NCBI GenBank assembly: GCA_905221605.1 | Contig: CAJNDS010002079.1 | Location: forward strand, 2,348,501 to 2,412,500 | DNA from: Symbiodinium natans | Taxonomy: Eukaryota > Sar > Dinophyceae > Suessiales > Symbiodiniaceae | Direction of reading: 5' to 3' | Length of the DNA stretch: 64,000 nucleotides | In this document: piece after piece, positions 1 to 10,797 of the stretch | Numbering within the stretch: the first letter of the stretch is position 1 | How the letters are laid out: every line of letters begins with the position of its first letter | The notes under the pieces: model-generated | Seen by the model: only the letters and a program-made list of their open reading frames with translations | Told to the model about the DNA's origin: nothing | Databases searched by the model: none | Position numbers and translations under genes: made by a program

Positions 1-249
1 GAGCCACTCGCATGTCCACCCCAGCTACACCATGTCAGGGTTTAGGCCCTAAACCCTAAACCCTAAACCCTAAAGCCAAAACCCTAAACCCTAAACCCTA
101 AACCCTAAACTCTAAACCTACTAATCTTTAAGGTTTCATGCTCCCTCCTCAGTCCTCTCACTAAGGGATATATAACGATGGCCCCAGAAGGGACACTTAA
201 TCCTATTCCCGTACATAGCCCCGATACATAAGACCTTTCAACCTTTAAC

Positions 250-863
250 ATAGGGTTGAGGGTTTAGGATTTAGGGTTTACGGTTTAGGGTTTAGGGTTT
301 AGGGTTTAGGGTTTAGGGTTTAGGATTTAGGGTTTAGGGTTTAGTTACCCTGGAGCAGGCCTTGGGATCTGGCGTAGCTGACGTCACTGGGAGCGCGCTG
401 AACATGGCCTCTTGACAAAACGCCAACACAGGGTTTACGGGCTTAAACCCTAAGCCCTAAACCCTAAACCCTAAACCCTAAACCCTAAACCCTAAACCCT
501 AAACCCTAAACCCTAAACCCTAAACGGCTTTAAGGTTGAGGGGGTTGATCTAGGGGTTTCGGGGTTTAGTGTTTAGGGGTCTGGGGCGATAAGAGCCTGG
601 AAGGTTTCCACGGCTAGCAATGGGTAGGACTGGTATAGGGCTTAGGGTTTAGGACTTAGGTTTTAGGGTGTAGGGTTTCGGGGGTCAGAATTCCCCCGAA
701 ACTCAATATAAGAGCCGGTTTAGGACTTAGGGTGCGAGACCTTGCACCCATATGTAGCCGCGATGTGTCGGATACAAGTGCCATGGTCTAGGGTTTAGGG
801 TTTAGGGTTTAGGGTTTAGGGTTTAGGGTTTAGGGTTTAGGGTTTAGGGTTTAGGGTTTAGGG
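250..863. repeat. Mixed-orientation telomere-like arrays
   Basis: TTTAGGG at about 250-343, CCCTAAA at 443-531, TTTAGGG at 785-863, with short unique spacers. No reliable coding island lies between them. A further CCCTAAA block starts the window (47-116). Confidence 0.9.
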
Positions 864-892
864 GCTCAGGGCTTCTACGGCTTAGGGTGCAG

Positions 893-988
893 GCCCAGGG
901 CAGCGCCGACGATTCTGGGCAAACTTCAGGCGGACGCCTTTTCGGCCAACGCAAAGTCAGCTGGTGTTCACAATCCAGTTCTCCGGGG
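893..988 (+). CDS. Exon-like coding island
   Basis: GTGCAG acceptor precedes and G|GTACGT donor follows. The frame includes PTILGKLQADAFSANAKSAG. Flanked upstream by TTTAGGG and downstream by CCCTAAA blocks. Product not recognised. Confidence 0.42.
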
Positions 989-1051
989 GTACGTGCGTAG
1001 TTTCATCCTAAACCCTAAACCCTAAACTTACCCTAAACCCCAAACCCAAAG

Positions 1052-1148
1052 CCCTAAACCTTGCCAAGAAGTCGCAGCGGCCAGTCCGGGAACTTCTTCG
1101 TAGGACAGACTTCAAGGTCTTTTTCTTGCCGACGAGTAGGATTCTCAG
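1052..1148 (+). CDS. Exon-like coding island
   Basis: The frame includes SQRPVRELLRRTDFKVFFLP and ends ILR at CTCAG|GTAGCG. Basic and hydrophobic composition looks protein-like. The downstream sequence GCGTAGTTTCATCC is the same 14 bases that follow the preceding island. Confidence 0.42.
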
Positions 1149-1450
1149 GTAGCGTAGTTTCATCCTAAACCCTAAACCCTAAACCCTAAACCCTAAACCC
1201 CAAATCCTAAACCCGAAACCCCACAAGAAACCTCAAACCTCAACCCACACGTCCTTGTACTCCAAGCCCCGAAACCCATGCACGCCCCAAAAGCCCCGAA
1301 AGGGTAGTTCTCCAAATTTGTGTCCCTTATTTGGGGGTCCCCTATATAGTACGGCACCCTTAAAGTAATGACCCCAACAAGAACCCCTAAACCCTAAACC
1401 CTAAACCCTAAACCCTAAACCCAAAGGTACCATGTAACTCTACCCTAAGA

Positions 1451-1529
1451 GACCAGCGCCTCTCAGGTCACAAGTCCCTTCCAGTCGATGGGCAAGGAAG
1501 GCTCCTGCCTGGCAAGAAGGGGAATGCAG
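1451..1529 (+). CDS. Exon-like coding island
   Basis: Frame QRLSGHKSLPVDGQGRLLPG then KKGNA runs straight into GTTTAGGG, so the telomere-like repeat itself would supply the GT donor. A possible acceptor AG is at 1446-1449. Unidentified product. Confidence 0.35.
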
Positions 1530-1720
1530 GGTTTAGGGTTTAGGGCTAGGGTTTAGGGTTTAGGGTTTAGGGTTTAGGCTTTAGGCTTTAGGCTTTAGGC
1601 TTTAGGCTTTAGGGTTTAGGGTTTACAGATTAGGGTTTAGGGTTTAGGGCTTAGGGTTTAGGGTTTAGGGTTTAGGATTTAGGGCTTGGGGTTTGGGGTT
1701 TAGGGTTTAGGGTTTAGGTT
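1528..1720 (+). repeat. TTTAGGG array with TTTAGGC variants
   Basis: The array mixes TTTAGGG with a run of TTTAGGC units at about 1575-1612 and single-base variants. It lies between two exon-like islands. Confidence 0.88.
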
Positions 1721-1723
1721 CAG

Positions 1724-1823
1724 CATCTCAAGTGCAAGCATTGCTAGTTTCGCAGCTTTTCGGGCAACCCAGAGAATCCCAGACCATGAAGACATTTACA
1801 GGATTCCTACACGACCCAAAGCC
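1724..1823 (+). CDS. Exon-like island, related to 41789-41917
   Basis: It starts after TTCAG with the same CATCTCAAGT bases as 41789 and carries RIPDHEDIYR, matching RIPEHEENIR there. The N-terminal parts differ by an indel that changes frame, so one copy may be decayed. TAA follows at 1824. Confidence 0.4.
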
Positions 1824-2002
1824 TAAACCCTAAACCCTAAACCCTAAACCCTAAACCCTAAACACCAGGCCCTGCTTGAACCTCAAACCCTGCCCTGGGA
1901 GCCTTGCCTAATGGTTTATCTGACCTTGCCCGCCCTTTATATGACCTGCCCAATGATTACTATGGCCTTGCCCACAAAGTCATTAACATTTCATATTCTA
2001 TA

Positions 2003-2092
2003 CTAGGATGCCCAGTAGTCTAGGTTCCCTTATAAACCCCTTTAAGCAAAAAAAGGGCACCCTTTTTCATCCTAGGTTACTGGGCAACCTAG
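2003..2092. mobile_element. MITE family B, 90 bp, TATA duplication
   Basis: Terminal inverted repeats CTAGGATGCCCAGTA and TTACTGGGCAACCTAG, with TATA on both sides as a 4-bp target duplication. Internally AAGCAAAAAAAGGGCACCC is shared with other copies. No coding capacity. Confidence 0.75.
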
Positions 2093-2437
2093 TATAAAAC
2101 TGGTTGAAGGTTCAGGGTTATGGTTTGGGGTTCGGTTTGAGGGTTTGAGGTATTGGGGCTTGGGGCTGAAGTTTTTAGGACTGTCAGGGTTTCGGGATAT
2201 GGCGTTGCAAGGCAGCGGGAGTGTATGCTAGGGTTCATTGCTTGCGGGGTTTAAGTTAACAAGGGCCTTGAGTCAAGGCAGCTTGTGGCCGATTTGGGCC
2301 CTGTCTACGGCCCAAATTTGTTTATAAGCCCTGAAACCCACCCTAAGCCGCATTTTTCACCGAAACCCTAAACTCTAAACTCTAAACCCTGAACCCTGAA
2401 CCCTGAACCCTAAACCCTACCCCCCAATGCATTCAAG

Positions 2438-2512
2438 GTGCGTTGTACTTCAGCGGCGTCTACGCCGGCTCGAAGCTGCTGTCATGCACAGCAAGTCTTC
2501 TTACGGAGGGCT
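2438..2512 (+). CDS. Exon-like coding island
   Basis: After TTCAAG the frame reads ALYFSGVYAGSKLLSCTASL. The pattern small residue-G-x-x-G-x-KLL resembles the island at 60559 (GATAGFTGGKLLV). End not certain; GA or GC donor possible. Unidentified, possibly membrane-associated. Confidence 0.35.
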
Positions 2513-2744
2513 TACGTTTAGGGTCAAGGGTTCTTAGTTTTTTCGCCTTTAGGGTTTAGGATTGAGATGTAGGGTGTAGGGTTTTAGGGTTAAGGCTTTA
2601 GTGTTTGAAGATCTGGGGTTACAGGGTTTCAGGGTTTTAGGGTTTCAGGGTTTCAGGGTTTTAGGGTTTTAGGGTTTAAGGTTTAAAGGGTTTGGGTTTT
2701 TCGGATTTGGGGTTCAGGGTTATGGGGACTTCAGGGTCCATGTA

Positions 2745-3110
2745 CCTGAATAGGGTTTAGGGTTTAGGGTTTAGGTTGTAGGGTTTAGGGTTTAGGTTGT
2801 AGGGTTTAGGGTTTAGGGTTGAGGCTTTGAGCCTTAAAGTACCTCGTTTATAGGGACAACAGGGTCTTTGAGGCTCAAGTTCATGATGATGAGGTACGTG
2901 GACCTTTAGGGTTTAGGGTTTAGGGTTTGGGGTTTAGGGTTTAGGGTTTAGGGTTGGGAGCAGGATCGTGCTTTGAGGACCTTTAGGGTTTAGGGTTCCG
3001 GGATTACAGGTTTAGAGTTATTAGAGTTTAGGGTTTAGGGTTAGGGCTTAGGGTTTAGGGGTCAGGGTTTAAGGTTTAGGGTTTAGGGAGCCCTAAACCC
3101 TATACCCTGA
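2745..3110. repeat. TTTAGGG array ending in an inverted junction
   Basis: Degenerate TTTAGGG units reach 3089, then AG and CCCTAAACCC. The G-strand-then-C-strand order is the one expected from an end-to-end fusion, though the arrays are degenerate. Confidence 0.8.
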
Positions 3111-3547
3111 TGCCGCCTGAACCAGAAACCCCTGAACCCTCACCAGCCCGTGCAGGCTTAGGCCAGGTAGGCCCCTTGGGATATTTTATATTTTCCCTTG
3201 TTGGGCCCTGAGCCCGAAGCCCGCAACCGATACCCGAAACCCGAAACCCTAAACCCTAAACCCTAAACCCTTCTTGGGTTTAAGAGGATCATATTCAGGA
3301 ATATGTTTCAGAGGGTTTTAAATGCCATCCTAGTAGGGTTGAAGGGGCTTATATGGGCACACATTGACTTAGGGACTGGAGAAGGTAGCCTTTGGCCTAT
3401 TTTTTCGGCTGTATCGAATCCTAATGTATTTCAGACCCTAAACCCTAAACCCTCAACCCTAAACCCTCAACCCTAAACCCTAAACCCTCAACCCTCAACC
3501 CTCAGCCCTAACCTTTTTGGGCTTGGGCATTTCAGCCCCTAAGTTGA

Positions 3548-3769
3548 AACCCTAAACCCTAAACCCTAAACCCTAAACCCTAAACCCTAAACCCTAAACC
3601 CTAAACCCTAAACCCTAAACCCTAAACCCTAAACCCTAAACCCAAAACCCTAAACCAAACCCTAAACCCTAAACCCTAAACCCTAAACCCTAAACCCTAA
3701 ACCCTAAACCCTAAACCCTAAACCCTAAACCCTAAACCCTAAACCCTAAACCCTAAACCCTAAACCCTA
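3548..3769 (-). repeat. Long CCCTAAA array (about 220 bp)
   Basis: Around 31 nearly perfect units with two small lesions near 3643-3660. Followed by a G/C homopolymer region. Confidence 0.95.
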
Positions 3770-3879
3770 AGCCAAGGCTCAACTCAAACATCGATGAGGT
3801 GGAGGGCTTTCTCCAGTATGTCCTCGCCAGCTTCGTCCTGTCGAATGACAATCCGACGCTCGTGTTTTTGGTTTTTTTG

Positions 3880-4740
3880 TTTCGGGGAGGGGGGGCGGGG
3901 GGGCAGCGACGCTGCACCATATATGGTGCAGCGTCACTGCCCCCCCCCCCCCCCCCCCATGGTCCCCCCCCCCCCCCCCCCCCCCCATGGCCCCCCCCAA
4001 CTTCTTTCCCCGCCCGCTGCCCTGTGGTTTGGGCCCCCCCTGTGGGTGCTGTGGTTGGGGTTTGGGTTTTGGGTTTTGGTTTAGGGGTTTAGGGTTTAGG
4101 GTTAGGGTTTAGGGTTTAGGGTTTAGGGATTAGGGATTCGGGAGTAGGGTTTAGGGACTAGGGTTTAGGTTTAGGGTTCAGAGTTTAGGGTCCCCGCCCC
4201 GCCCCTCTGTGGTTTGGGCCCCCCCTTGTGGGGTGCTGTGGTTGGGGGGGGGGGGGGGTGAGGGTTTAGGGTTTAGGGTCTAGGGTTTAGGGTTAGGGTG
4301 TAGGGTTTAGGGTTTAGGGTTTAGGGTTTAGGGGTTTAGGGGTGTTTAGGGGTTTAGGGGTTTAGGGGTTTAGGGGTTTAGGGGTTTAGGGTTTAGGGGG
4401 GGTGGGGGGGGGGTGGGGGTGGGGGGCGGGGTGGGGTGGTGTGGGTGTGGTTGTGGGTTCAGGGTTTAAGGTTTAATACCCCCGCGCCCCTCCTGTGGTG
4501 TGGGTGTGGTTGGGGCTTCAGGGTTTCTTTGCTGTGGTGTGGGTGTGGTTGGGGGTTAGGGTTTAAGGTTTAATAGCCCCGCGCCCCCCCCCCCTCCTAT
4601 GGTGCGGGTGTGGTTGGGGGGCTTTGGGGTTTGGGGTTTAAGGTCCGCGCCCCATACCATTGGTGGGGGGGGATACAATGGGGGGGTGGGGCCCCACAGC
4701 CCGAGAATATATATATATATATGTATATATATATACATAT
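3880..4740. repeat. G/C-homopolymer and TTTAGGG variant region, AT microsatellite
   Basis: Poly-C runs at 3941-3985, a palindrome around the ATATATGGTGCAGCG motif (3912-3937), degenerate TTTAGGG and GGGGTTTA units (4081-4400), G-rich stretches, then (AT)n at 4706-4738. Open frames here are low-complexity; I see no gene. Confidence 0.75.
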
Positions 4741-5012
4741 CAACAGTACTGATATGCCCTTAACCTGCCCCGAATCCTTAAACCCTAACCCAAGACCTAC
4801 ACTGCATTCTCTACATATGCATACATGATAGCGAATTTAAACAAGACGGGAATCGCTATGCAAGTCCCCGAATCCCAATCCCCTAAGCACCCCCCCCCAA
4901 AGTCCCTGGAACCCTAAATCCCAAGCTCCTAAACCCGTCCATCTAATAATCTGTACACCCTAAATCCCAAACCCCTATACACCCTAAACCCTAAACGCCA
5001 AACTCCGCCCAG

Positions 5013-5101
5013 GAGCAAAAGCTGCAACACGAAGAGGGGGCCTCTGGGAATTGCTGGCTCTCGGCCAGACTATGGCCACTGCTACTTTCCACTGGCCACT
5101 G
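5013..5101 (+). CDS. Exon-like coding island
   Basis: GCCCAG acceptor and ACTG|GTATGA donor bound the frame EQKLQHEEGASGNCWLSARL, then WPLLLSTGH. Upstream is a degenerate CCCTAAA block, downstream TTTAGGG. Confidence 0.42.
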
Positions 5102-5634
5102 GTATGATTCATTCCGTTTTGGGTTTAGGGTTTAGGTTTAGGGTTGAGGGTTTAGGGGTTTGAGCTTTAGGATGTTAGGATTTGGGGTATGGGATTCATG
5201 GAATGGGGGGGATGTGTCGGAGATTTCGATTTGGGCGGGTTGTACGTTCAGAGAAAGGGAAGAGCTGTTGGCATGCTTGTTTCACTGCTAAACCCCTAAA
5301 CCCCTAAACCCTAAGACCTAAACCCTAAACCCTAAAAACCCTAAACCCTAAACCGCTACCTTCTGGGCTTAGGGTTCCTAAACCACCACCTTAACGGTTT
5401 AGGGTTTAGGGGGCTGAGGGTCTAACGTATTTAGAACAAAGGCCCACCCTAAACCACCATCACTTCCAGGAATACAATTTGTGTGTGTGTAGAACACAAG
5501 CCTTAGGGTGACTGAAGCGTTTCAAGCCTAGAGCTCTTCTTGAAATCCCAAACTTCGTGGTTAGGGTTTAGGGTTTAGGGTTTAGGGTTTAGGGTTCAGG
5601 GTTCAGGGTTCAGGGTTCAGGGTTCAGGGTTCAG

Positions 5635-5762
5635 GGTTCATGGGCGCTGGGCTGCCCTTCCTTTGATCTGCATCTTCGTCCATGGCCCCGAGGCCAACGA
5701 TGACGGTCAGCCTCTCTGGGAAGGCCCGTCGATCCTGCGCCCAAAAGCCCGGAATCGTCACC
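5635..5762 (+). CDS. Exon-like coding island
   Basis: The frame contains GRWAALPLICIFVHGPEAND then DGQPLWEGPSILRPKARNR and ends at CACC|GTAAAC. A TTCAG acceptor is supplied by the preceding variant TTCAGGG array. About 42 codons without stop. Confidence 0.45.
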
Positions 5763-6381
5763 GTAAACCCTAAACCCTAAACCCCAAGCCCTAAACCCCA
5801 AACCCTAAACCCTAAACCCGCAACCCTAAACCCTAAACCCTAAACCCTGAACCCTATATAAGGGGGGAGTGTTCATGAGCAGCGTTCCGACATAGGCACC
5901 CCAAACCCCTCAACCCGAGGCCCCTTAGCCCTCATCCACTTCTGCTTCTGCTGCGCATAACTCGGTGGGCCCTTGGGACATGTTATGTTTTCCCTCATTG
6001 GGTTTTGGATCATAGTCAGGGTTTTTTGTCAGGGGATTTGTTAGGGCCATCCTAGAAAAACCCTAAGTAAGCCCTAAACCCTAAACCCCAAACCCTAAAC
6101 CCTAAACCCAACTTGTACTGTCGCAAGCTCGTAAACTAGGCCTCCTAATAGTTTTGTCAGACTTAGAGGAGTCACAGGCATAGGGCCTGTTCTTGGTGGC
6201 GACAAGCGGCCGGTAAGTTTAAGCAGCTGCAAATTGGAACATGAGAGAGCGGCCGCACCTGAAACCAGGAAAGCCTAAACCCTCCAAAAACCCTCCTAAA
6301 GCAATCCTAACACCCTCCTAAAACCCTTCCTAAAACCCTCCTCAGCCCCGAGCCCGAGCCAGGCCCTCTTTTCCCCTACAG

Positions 6382-6424
6382 CGACGGCCGGGGCAATGAC
6401 TTCAACATCTCCTTGAAGGTGAAG
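6382..6424 (+). CDS. Short exon-like island
   Basis: A convincing acceptor (CTCTTTTCCCCTACAG) is followed by frame DGRGNDFNISLKVK and GAAG|GTGGGG. The pyrimidine tract before AG is among the best in the window. Confidence 0.45.
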
Positions 6425-7541
6425 GTGGGGTTTAGGGTTCAGGGTTTAGGGTTTAGGGTTTAGGGTTTAGGGTTCATAGAAATGCATAGGGTTTGTCTTT
6501 GGTGTTCTGTCGGGTTTGCTCAAGTTTTGTCGGGTTTTGGGTTTAGGGTTTGGGGTTTAGGGCTTAGGGTGCCTTTTTTGGCCCCACTTGTCGGCTGCCA
6601 GGGGGTCGGCTGCGCCGGGGATGGGATGGGGCCCTGGGGTGTTTTGGGAGCTCCCGAGGCCTCTTGGGGCTTTTTCAGGGCTGTTGGGCTTAGGGTTTAG
6701 GGTTTAGGGTGTAGGGTTTAGGGTTTAGGGTTTAGGGTTTAGGGTTTAATTCGACTTGTCTCTTGATAAGATTATTTTGCCCATCGATAAAGCAAGCTCT
6801 CAGAAATTGAACGATTACTATGGCCCATCGAAATTGCAAGTTCTGCGTGAATCACATGCAATGTCTATTTATCCTGGTCTTGAGGGTTCAGGGTTTAGGG
6901 TTTAGGGTTTAGGGTTTAGGGTTTAGGGATACTGTAGGGGTCGGAATAAGTACTAATAGTACTCCCTTATGGGTGCAGCTGTCCCTCTTTGCTTGTGCAT
7001 GACGTGAGCCCCTGCAATGACAGCAGGGGCTGATTTGTAAAGCTTGGTTCACAGCTCTACGGGCATAACCTGTGTAGCCTCGTATAGCTACAGAAAATAC
7101 TGCCAGAGCCCGATAAACCCTAAATAAGCCCCAAACCGTATAAACCCTAAATTTAAGAGCCTCCGGCTCAAGCCGCCGACCCCGCCGGAGCATTGTTCAG
7201 GGCTCAAGCGGCGCAGCGTGCCCCGGCGCCAAACCCTAAACCCAAACCCGACCCTAAACCCTACAGCCGAAACCCTAAACCCTACAGCCTAAACCCTAAA
7301 GCCTCAGCCCTAAAGCCGAACCCTAAACCCCAAAGTAAAGCCTAAACCGAAACCGGAACCCTAAACCCCGAAAGCCTAAACCGAGGACAGCCCAACGACC
7401 ACAGGCTTAGGGTTAAGGGTGGGAGGGTTTAGGGTTTAGGGTTTAGGGTGCAGGTTTTGTTTTTTGCTGGATTTGAGGGGGTCAGCAGGAAGGGGGGGTG
7501 GTGGGGGGTGGTTGGGGCGGGGCAGGTGAGGGGGGCAGCAC

Positions 7542-7545
<4 letters not shown>

Positions 7546-7580
<35 letters not shown>
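7546..7580 (+). repeat. Poly-G run
   Basis: About 35 consecutive G within a larger G-rich stretch (7490-7593). Glycine- or proline-rich readings here are homopolymer artefacts. Confidence 0.9.
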
Positions 7581-7581
<1 letters not shown>

Positions 7582-7850
7582 GGGGGGGGGAGGGCGTTTC
7601 CCAAAAAACCCCTATGCCCTGTGCGAAACCGCCCAGGGTCCATGAGTACACGCGGTGTGGGTGGCCTGGCCCTCCACGGAAAAGCTGCCGGAGTACCCCC
7701 CCTACCCTATCCAACACGCCGCCAGGGTCGGCGGACCCCCTGAACCCCAAACCCCAAACCCTAAACCCTAAACCCCCAACCCTAAAACCCTAAACCTTAA
7801 ACCCTAACGCCAAACCCCAAACCCCAAAACCTAAACCCTAAACCCGCCAG

Positions 7851-7919
7851 GCCGGCCAAGTTCGTGGGCTCGAGGCTCTTCAGGTCCAATCCTCGCGCTG
7901 TTTCGGCACCATGGCCAAG
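7851..7919 (+). CDS. Exon-like coding island
   Basis: Lies between CGCCAG and GTTTAGGG. Two frames stay open (AGQVRGLEALQVQSSRCFGT or RPAKFVGSRLFRSNPRAVSA); neither product is recognised. Confidence 0.3.
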
Positions 7920-8242
7920 GGTTTAGGGCTTAGGGCTTAGGGCTTGGGTCTGGGTTCAGGGTTTAGGGTTTGGGGTTTAGGGTTTAGGGTTAGGGTTCAG
8001 GGTTTAGGGTGTAGGGCTTAGGGCTTCAGGATTAGGGTTAAGGGTTATAGGGTTGACAGGGTTGCCGTTTAGGGTACAGGGTTCGGGGTCGAGGGTTTAG
8101 GGCTGATCATCTAGGTCTATATAGCCCCCTTCTTATACCTTATTGTATATTCCCTGATGTCCCTACATGCCTAATATAGTCCCTGCATAACCCCCCAAAT
8201 AGCACCTATAAGGGTCCCTCCTTTAGTCCCTTGAGCTTGTAA

Positions 8243-8572
8243 TCATGCCCCTGTATACTACCCCCCCCGCCCCCTCCCTAGGCCCCCAAAAACTCAAGGC
8301 TTTTGGCCCCCCCCCCACCCCCCACCCCCCCGACCCCTCCCCTACCCCCGTCCCCCCCCTTCCCCCACCTACCCCCCCCCACCCCTTTCCACACACCCCC
8401 TCTTCTGGCCCAGAGCCCCATTCTGGGAAAACCTGGGTCTGGGCCAGATGAAGATGACCGGGCAACTTTCAAAAATGAGGCGCGGTCACCGGCGCACTAA
8501 TTCCAAAGCAACCATGTGGCCGAATTAAGGTTACGGTTATGGAGCCTAGAGGGGGGGTAGTACGGGAACCCA
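8243..8572. mobile_element. MITE family E, large copy
   Basis: Begins ATCATGCCCCTGTATACTACC and ends GGGGGGTAGTACGGGAACCCATGAT, inverted relative to each other. The interior is C-rich and unrelated to the 12.6 and 63.2 kb copies. No coding capacity recognised. Confidence 0.55.
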
Positions 8573-8897
8573 TGATGTAAGGTTCACACTTTTTGCCTTT
8601 CATGCACTCGATGGGGTCTTGGCCCGCTGTTCCCGTGCCACGCTGCCAAGCGGCAACTGAAATTCAGGCTCTCAAAGTTCGGGTTTTGGGTTTTAGGGTT
8701 TAGGGTTTTAGGGTTTAGGCTTTAGGGTTTAGGGTTTAGGGTTTAATAAGGGTTTAGGGTTTAGGGTTTTTTTGGCCCCAAAACCTGAAGCTAAAGAGCC
8801 CAAACCCGAATCCGTCGCACACGGACACGCTCTCCCCGCCTGTGGCTGTGACTGCTCCCTTTGGTCCAGATCCCTCTCAAGTAGGGCAAGCTACTTG

Positions 8898-9112
8898 CCC
8901 TAAACCCTAAACCCTAAACCCTAAACCCTAAACCCTAAACCCTAAACCCTAAACCCTAAACCCTAAACCCTAAACCCTAAACCCTAAACCCTAACCTAAA
9001 CCCTAAACCCTAAACCCTAAACCCTAAACCCTAAACCCTAAACCCTAAACCCTAAACCCTAAACCCTAAACCCTAAACCCTAACCCTAAACCCTAAACCC
9101 TAAGCCCTAAAC
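8898..9112 (-). repeat. Long CCCTAAA array (about 215 bp)
   Basis: Near-perfect CCCTAAA units with two truncated units near 8993 and 9082. Confidence 0.95.
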
Positions 9113-9579
9113 CGGTAGGGTGGCATGTGTAAGGGGCCCTTGGCCTTCTTTTGTATCTCCGCCCGTTCAGGTCCCACCCGCCCCAGAGATATCGCTGGGG
9201 GAACCTATCTGCCTAGCGTAATATAGGGTTCGGAATGTTTACTAATAATATTCCCTTAGAATCCTTTCATAATTCTGCTACAATAACCCCCTTAAAAAAA
9301 ACCCTCATCTCTAATGATTGAGGGCCCGATAGTAGCCAGCAATCGGGCTTGTGGTTGAGGTTCTACTGTTTATGGCGAAGCTTCTACGCCATGCCTTGCA
9401 GAATCGCAGTTTTCTGAAGGGAAGGATGCAACCTGCTTCAGGTTCACGAGTTTTGGGGGCACCGCTACATCAGCTATGCCCTAAACCTATATTATAAACA
9501 AGTTCCCACAAAATGGACCTTGATTGGGAGTGTAAAGGATGCCCCCCCTTCCCCTCACGAGGTCCCTAGGACAGAATTT

Positions 9580-9691
9580 CCAGGACCAGGAGTAGGCCCT
9601 TTTTTCCTTTTTTTGGGGGGAGGGGGTTCCCTTAGAACCCCCTTAAAACCAAAAAGGGTACTTTTGTTTCCTAGGTTACTCCTGGGTCTAG
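9580..9691. mobile_element. MITE family B (variant termini), ATTT duplication
   Basis: Ends CCAGGACCAGGAGTA and TTACTCCTGGGTCTAG are inverted repeats. ATTT flanks both sides. The centre shares GGTTCCCTTAGAACCCCCTTAAAACC with the other copies in degenerate form. Confidence 0.65.
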
Positions 9692-9857
9692 ATTTACAAC
9701 AACCCCACCTGCTTGATCGATAGAAAGGCAACGTCCTCAGCAACGGAGGCGCGAGGAGTGTCAGCGTTCTGCAAGTCAAGCTGCTTTGAAGATAGTGTGG
9801 TGTACACATGCTTCGTTGAGAGTGTGGAAGTTGCCCTAAACCTAGCGGCCTGAGAAG

Positions 9858-10028
9858 GTAAGCAAATAAAGTAAGTAAAGTAGCTAAGCAAGTAAATAAG
9901 TACAGCAAGCAAAGTAAGTAAAGCAAGTGTAAAGTAAGTGTAAAGTAAGTGTAAAGTAAGTCAAGCAAGTAAAGTAAGTAAAGTAAGTAAACTAAGCAAA
10001 GGAAGCAAAGTAAGTAAAGCAAGTAAGT
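9858..10028. repeat. AAGTAAGT-type microsatellite
   Basis: Degenerate tetra/pentanucleotide repeat of AAGTA, AAGCA and AAATA units. The long minus-strand open reading through it is Leu/Tyr low-complexity and is not a gene. Confidence 0.85.
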
Positions 10029-10282
10029 AGGGTTTAGGCTTTCAAACTGCAGGTTCTGGGCACCAATGTGTGAGTAGGGTATTCTGAATGGTTCCTCCGT
10101 TGGGCTTCAAAGGGCCCTTCTTGGGATGGCTTTCAGCCAACAACTTATCAGCCCTGAAGCCCGAAACCCTTATAACCCTAAATCCTAAACCCTTAAACCC
10201 TAAACCCTAACCCCTGAACCCTGAAACCCTGAACCCTAAATCCTAAGCCCTAAAACCCCAAACCCTGACCTCTAAAACCCGC

Positions 10283-10451
10283 CGGGTGGATTGGAAAGGC
10301 CTTTGCAGCCCTAAACCCTAAACCCTAAACCCTAAACCCCAAACCCTAAACCCTAAACCCTAAACCTGAAAGGCCTTTGCAAGCTGGAGCTGTCGCCCTC
10401 CGGAAGGGACGGAGAGACCCTTGCCGCGGCCAAGACTGAATTTGTCACTTT
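10283..10451 (+). CDS. Coding island interrupted by a telomeric insert with 14-bp flanking duplication
   Basis: RVDWKGLC ends in GAAAGGCCTTTGCA (10294-10307); a CCCTAAA block follows; GAAAGGCCTTTGCA recurs at 10368-10381 and the frame continues as KLELSPSGRDGETLAAAKTE, then FVTLL. Removing one duplicate plus the repeat block leaves one open frame. GAAAG|GC...GAAAG|GC gives a GC-AG intron, a class known in dinoflagellates. Confidence 0.55.
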
Positions 10452-10698
10452 GTTACCCTAAACCCTAAACCCTAAACCCTAAACCCTAAACCGTAAACCC
10501 AAGTCTCCTAAGTATCCCCCTAGAAACCCGAATAAGGCCCTAATATAATCCCCATAGCCCAGCTTACTACCCCGCTTACTAAGTCAAAAGGGCTTCCAAG
10601 TGGGGAGCCGTAAATCCTGGGCAACGAAGTGCCCTGGGGACCACTAAGCCCTGAACCCGAAAGCCTAAACCCTAAACCCTAAACCCTAAGCCCCCAAG

Positions 10699-10782
10699 GT
10701 TACTGATCTCGAAGTGGAGATCTTCTGCGAGGGAAAGTGCAGCATCCAAGACCAAGTGCTAGGCCAGCGCCCCTGGTTTTGA
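10699..10782 (+). CDS. Exon-like island, possibly terminal
   Basis: After CCCCCAAG the frame reads VTDLEVEIFCEGKCSIQDQV then LGQRPWF and TGA at 10780-10782. It may end the protein here, or a donor may lie before the stop. Acidic, cysteine-containing; unidentified. Confidence 0.42.
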   Translation, partial: VTDLEVEIFCEGKCSIQDQVLGQRPWF

Positions 10783-10797
10783 GGTTCCCTAAACCCT

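Noticed and set aside
9555-10022. 155-codon minus-strand frame rich in Leu and Tyr
   Set aside because: Most of it covers the AAGTAAGT microsatellite and a MITE.
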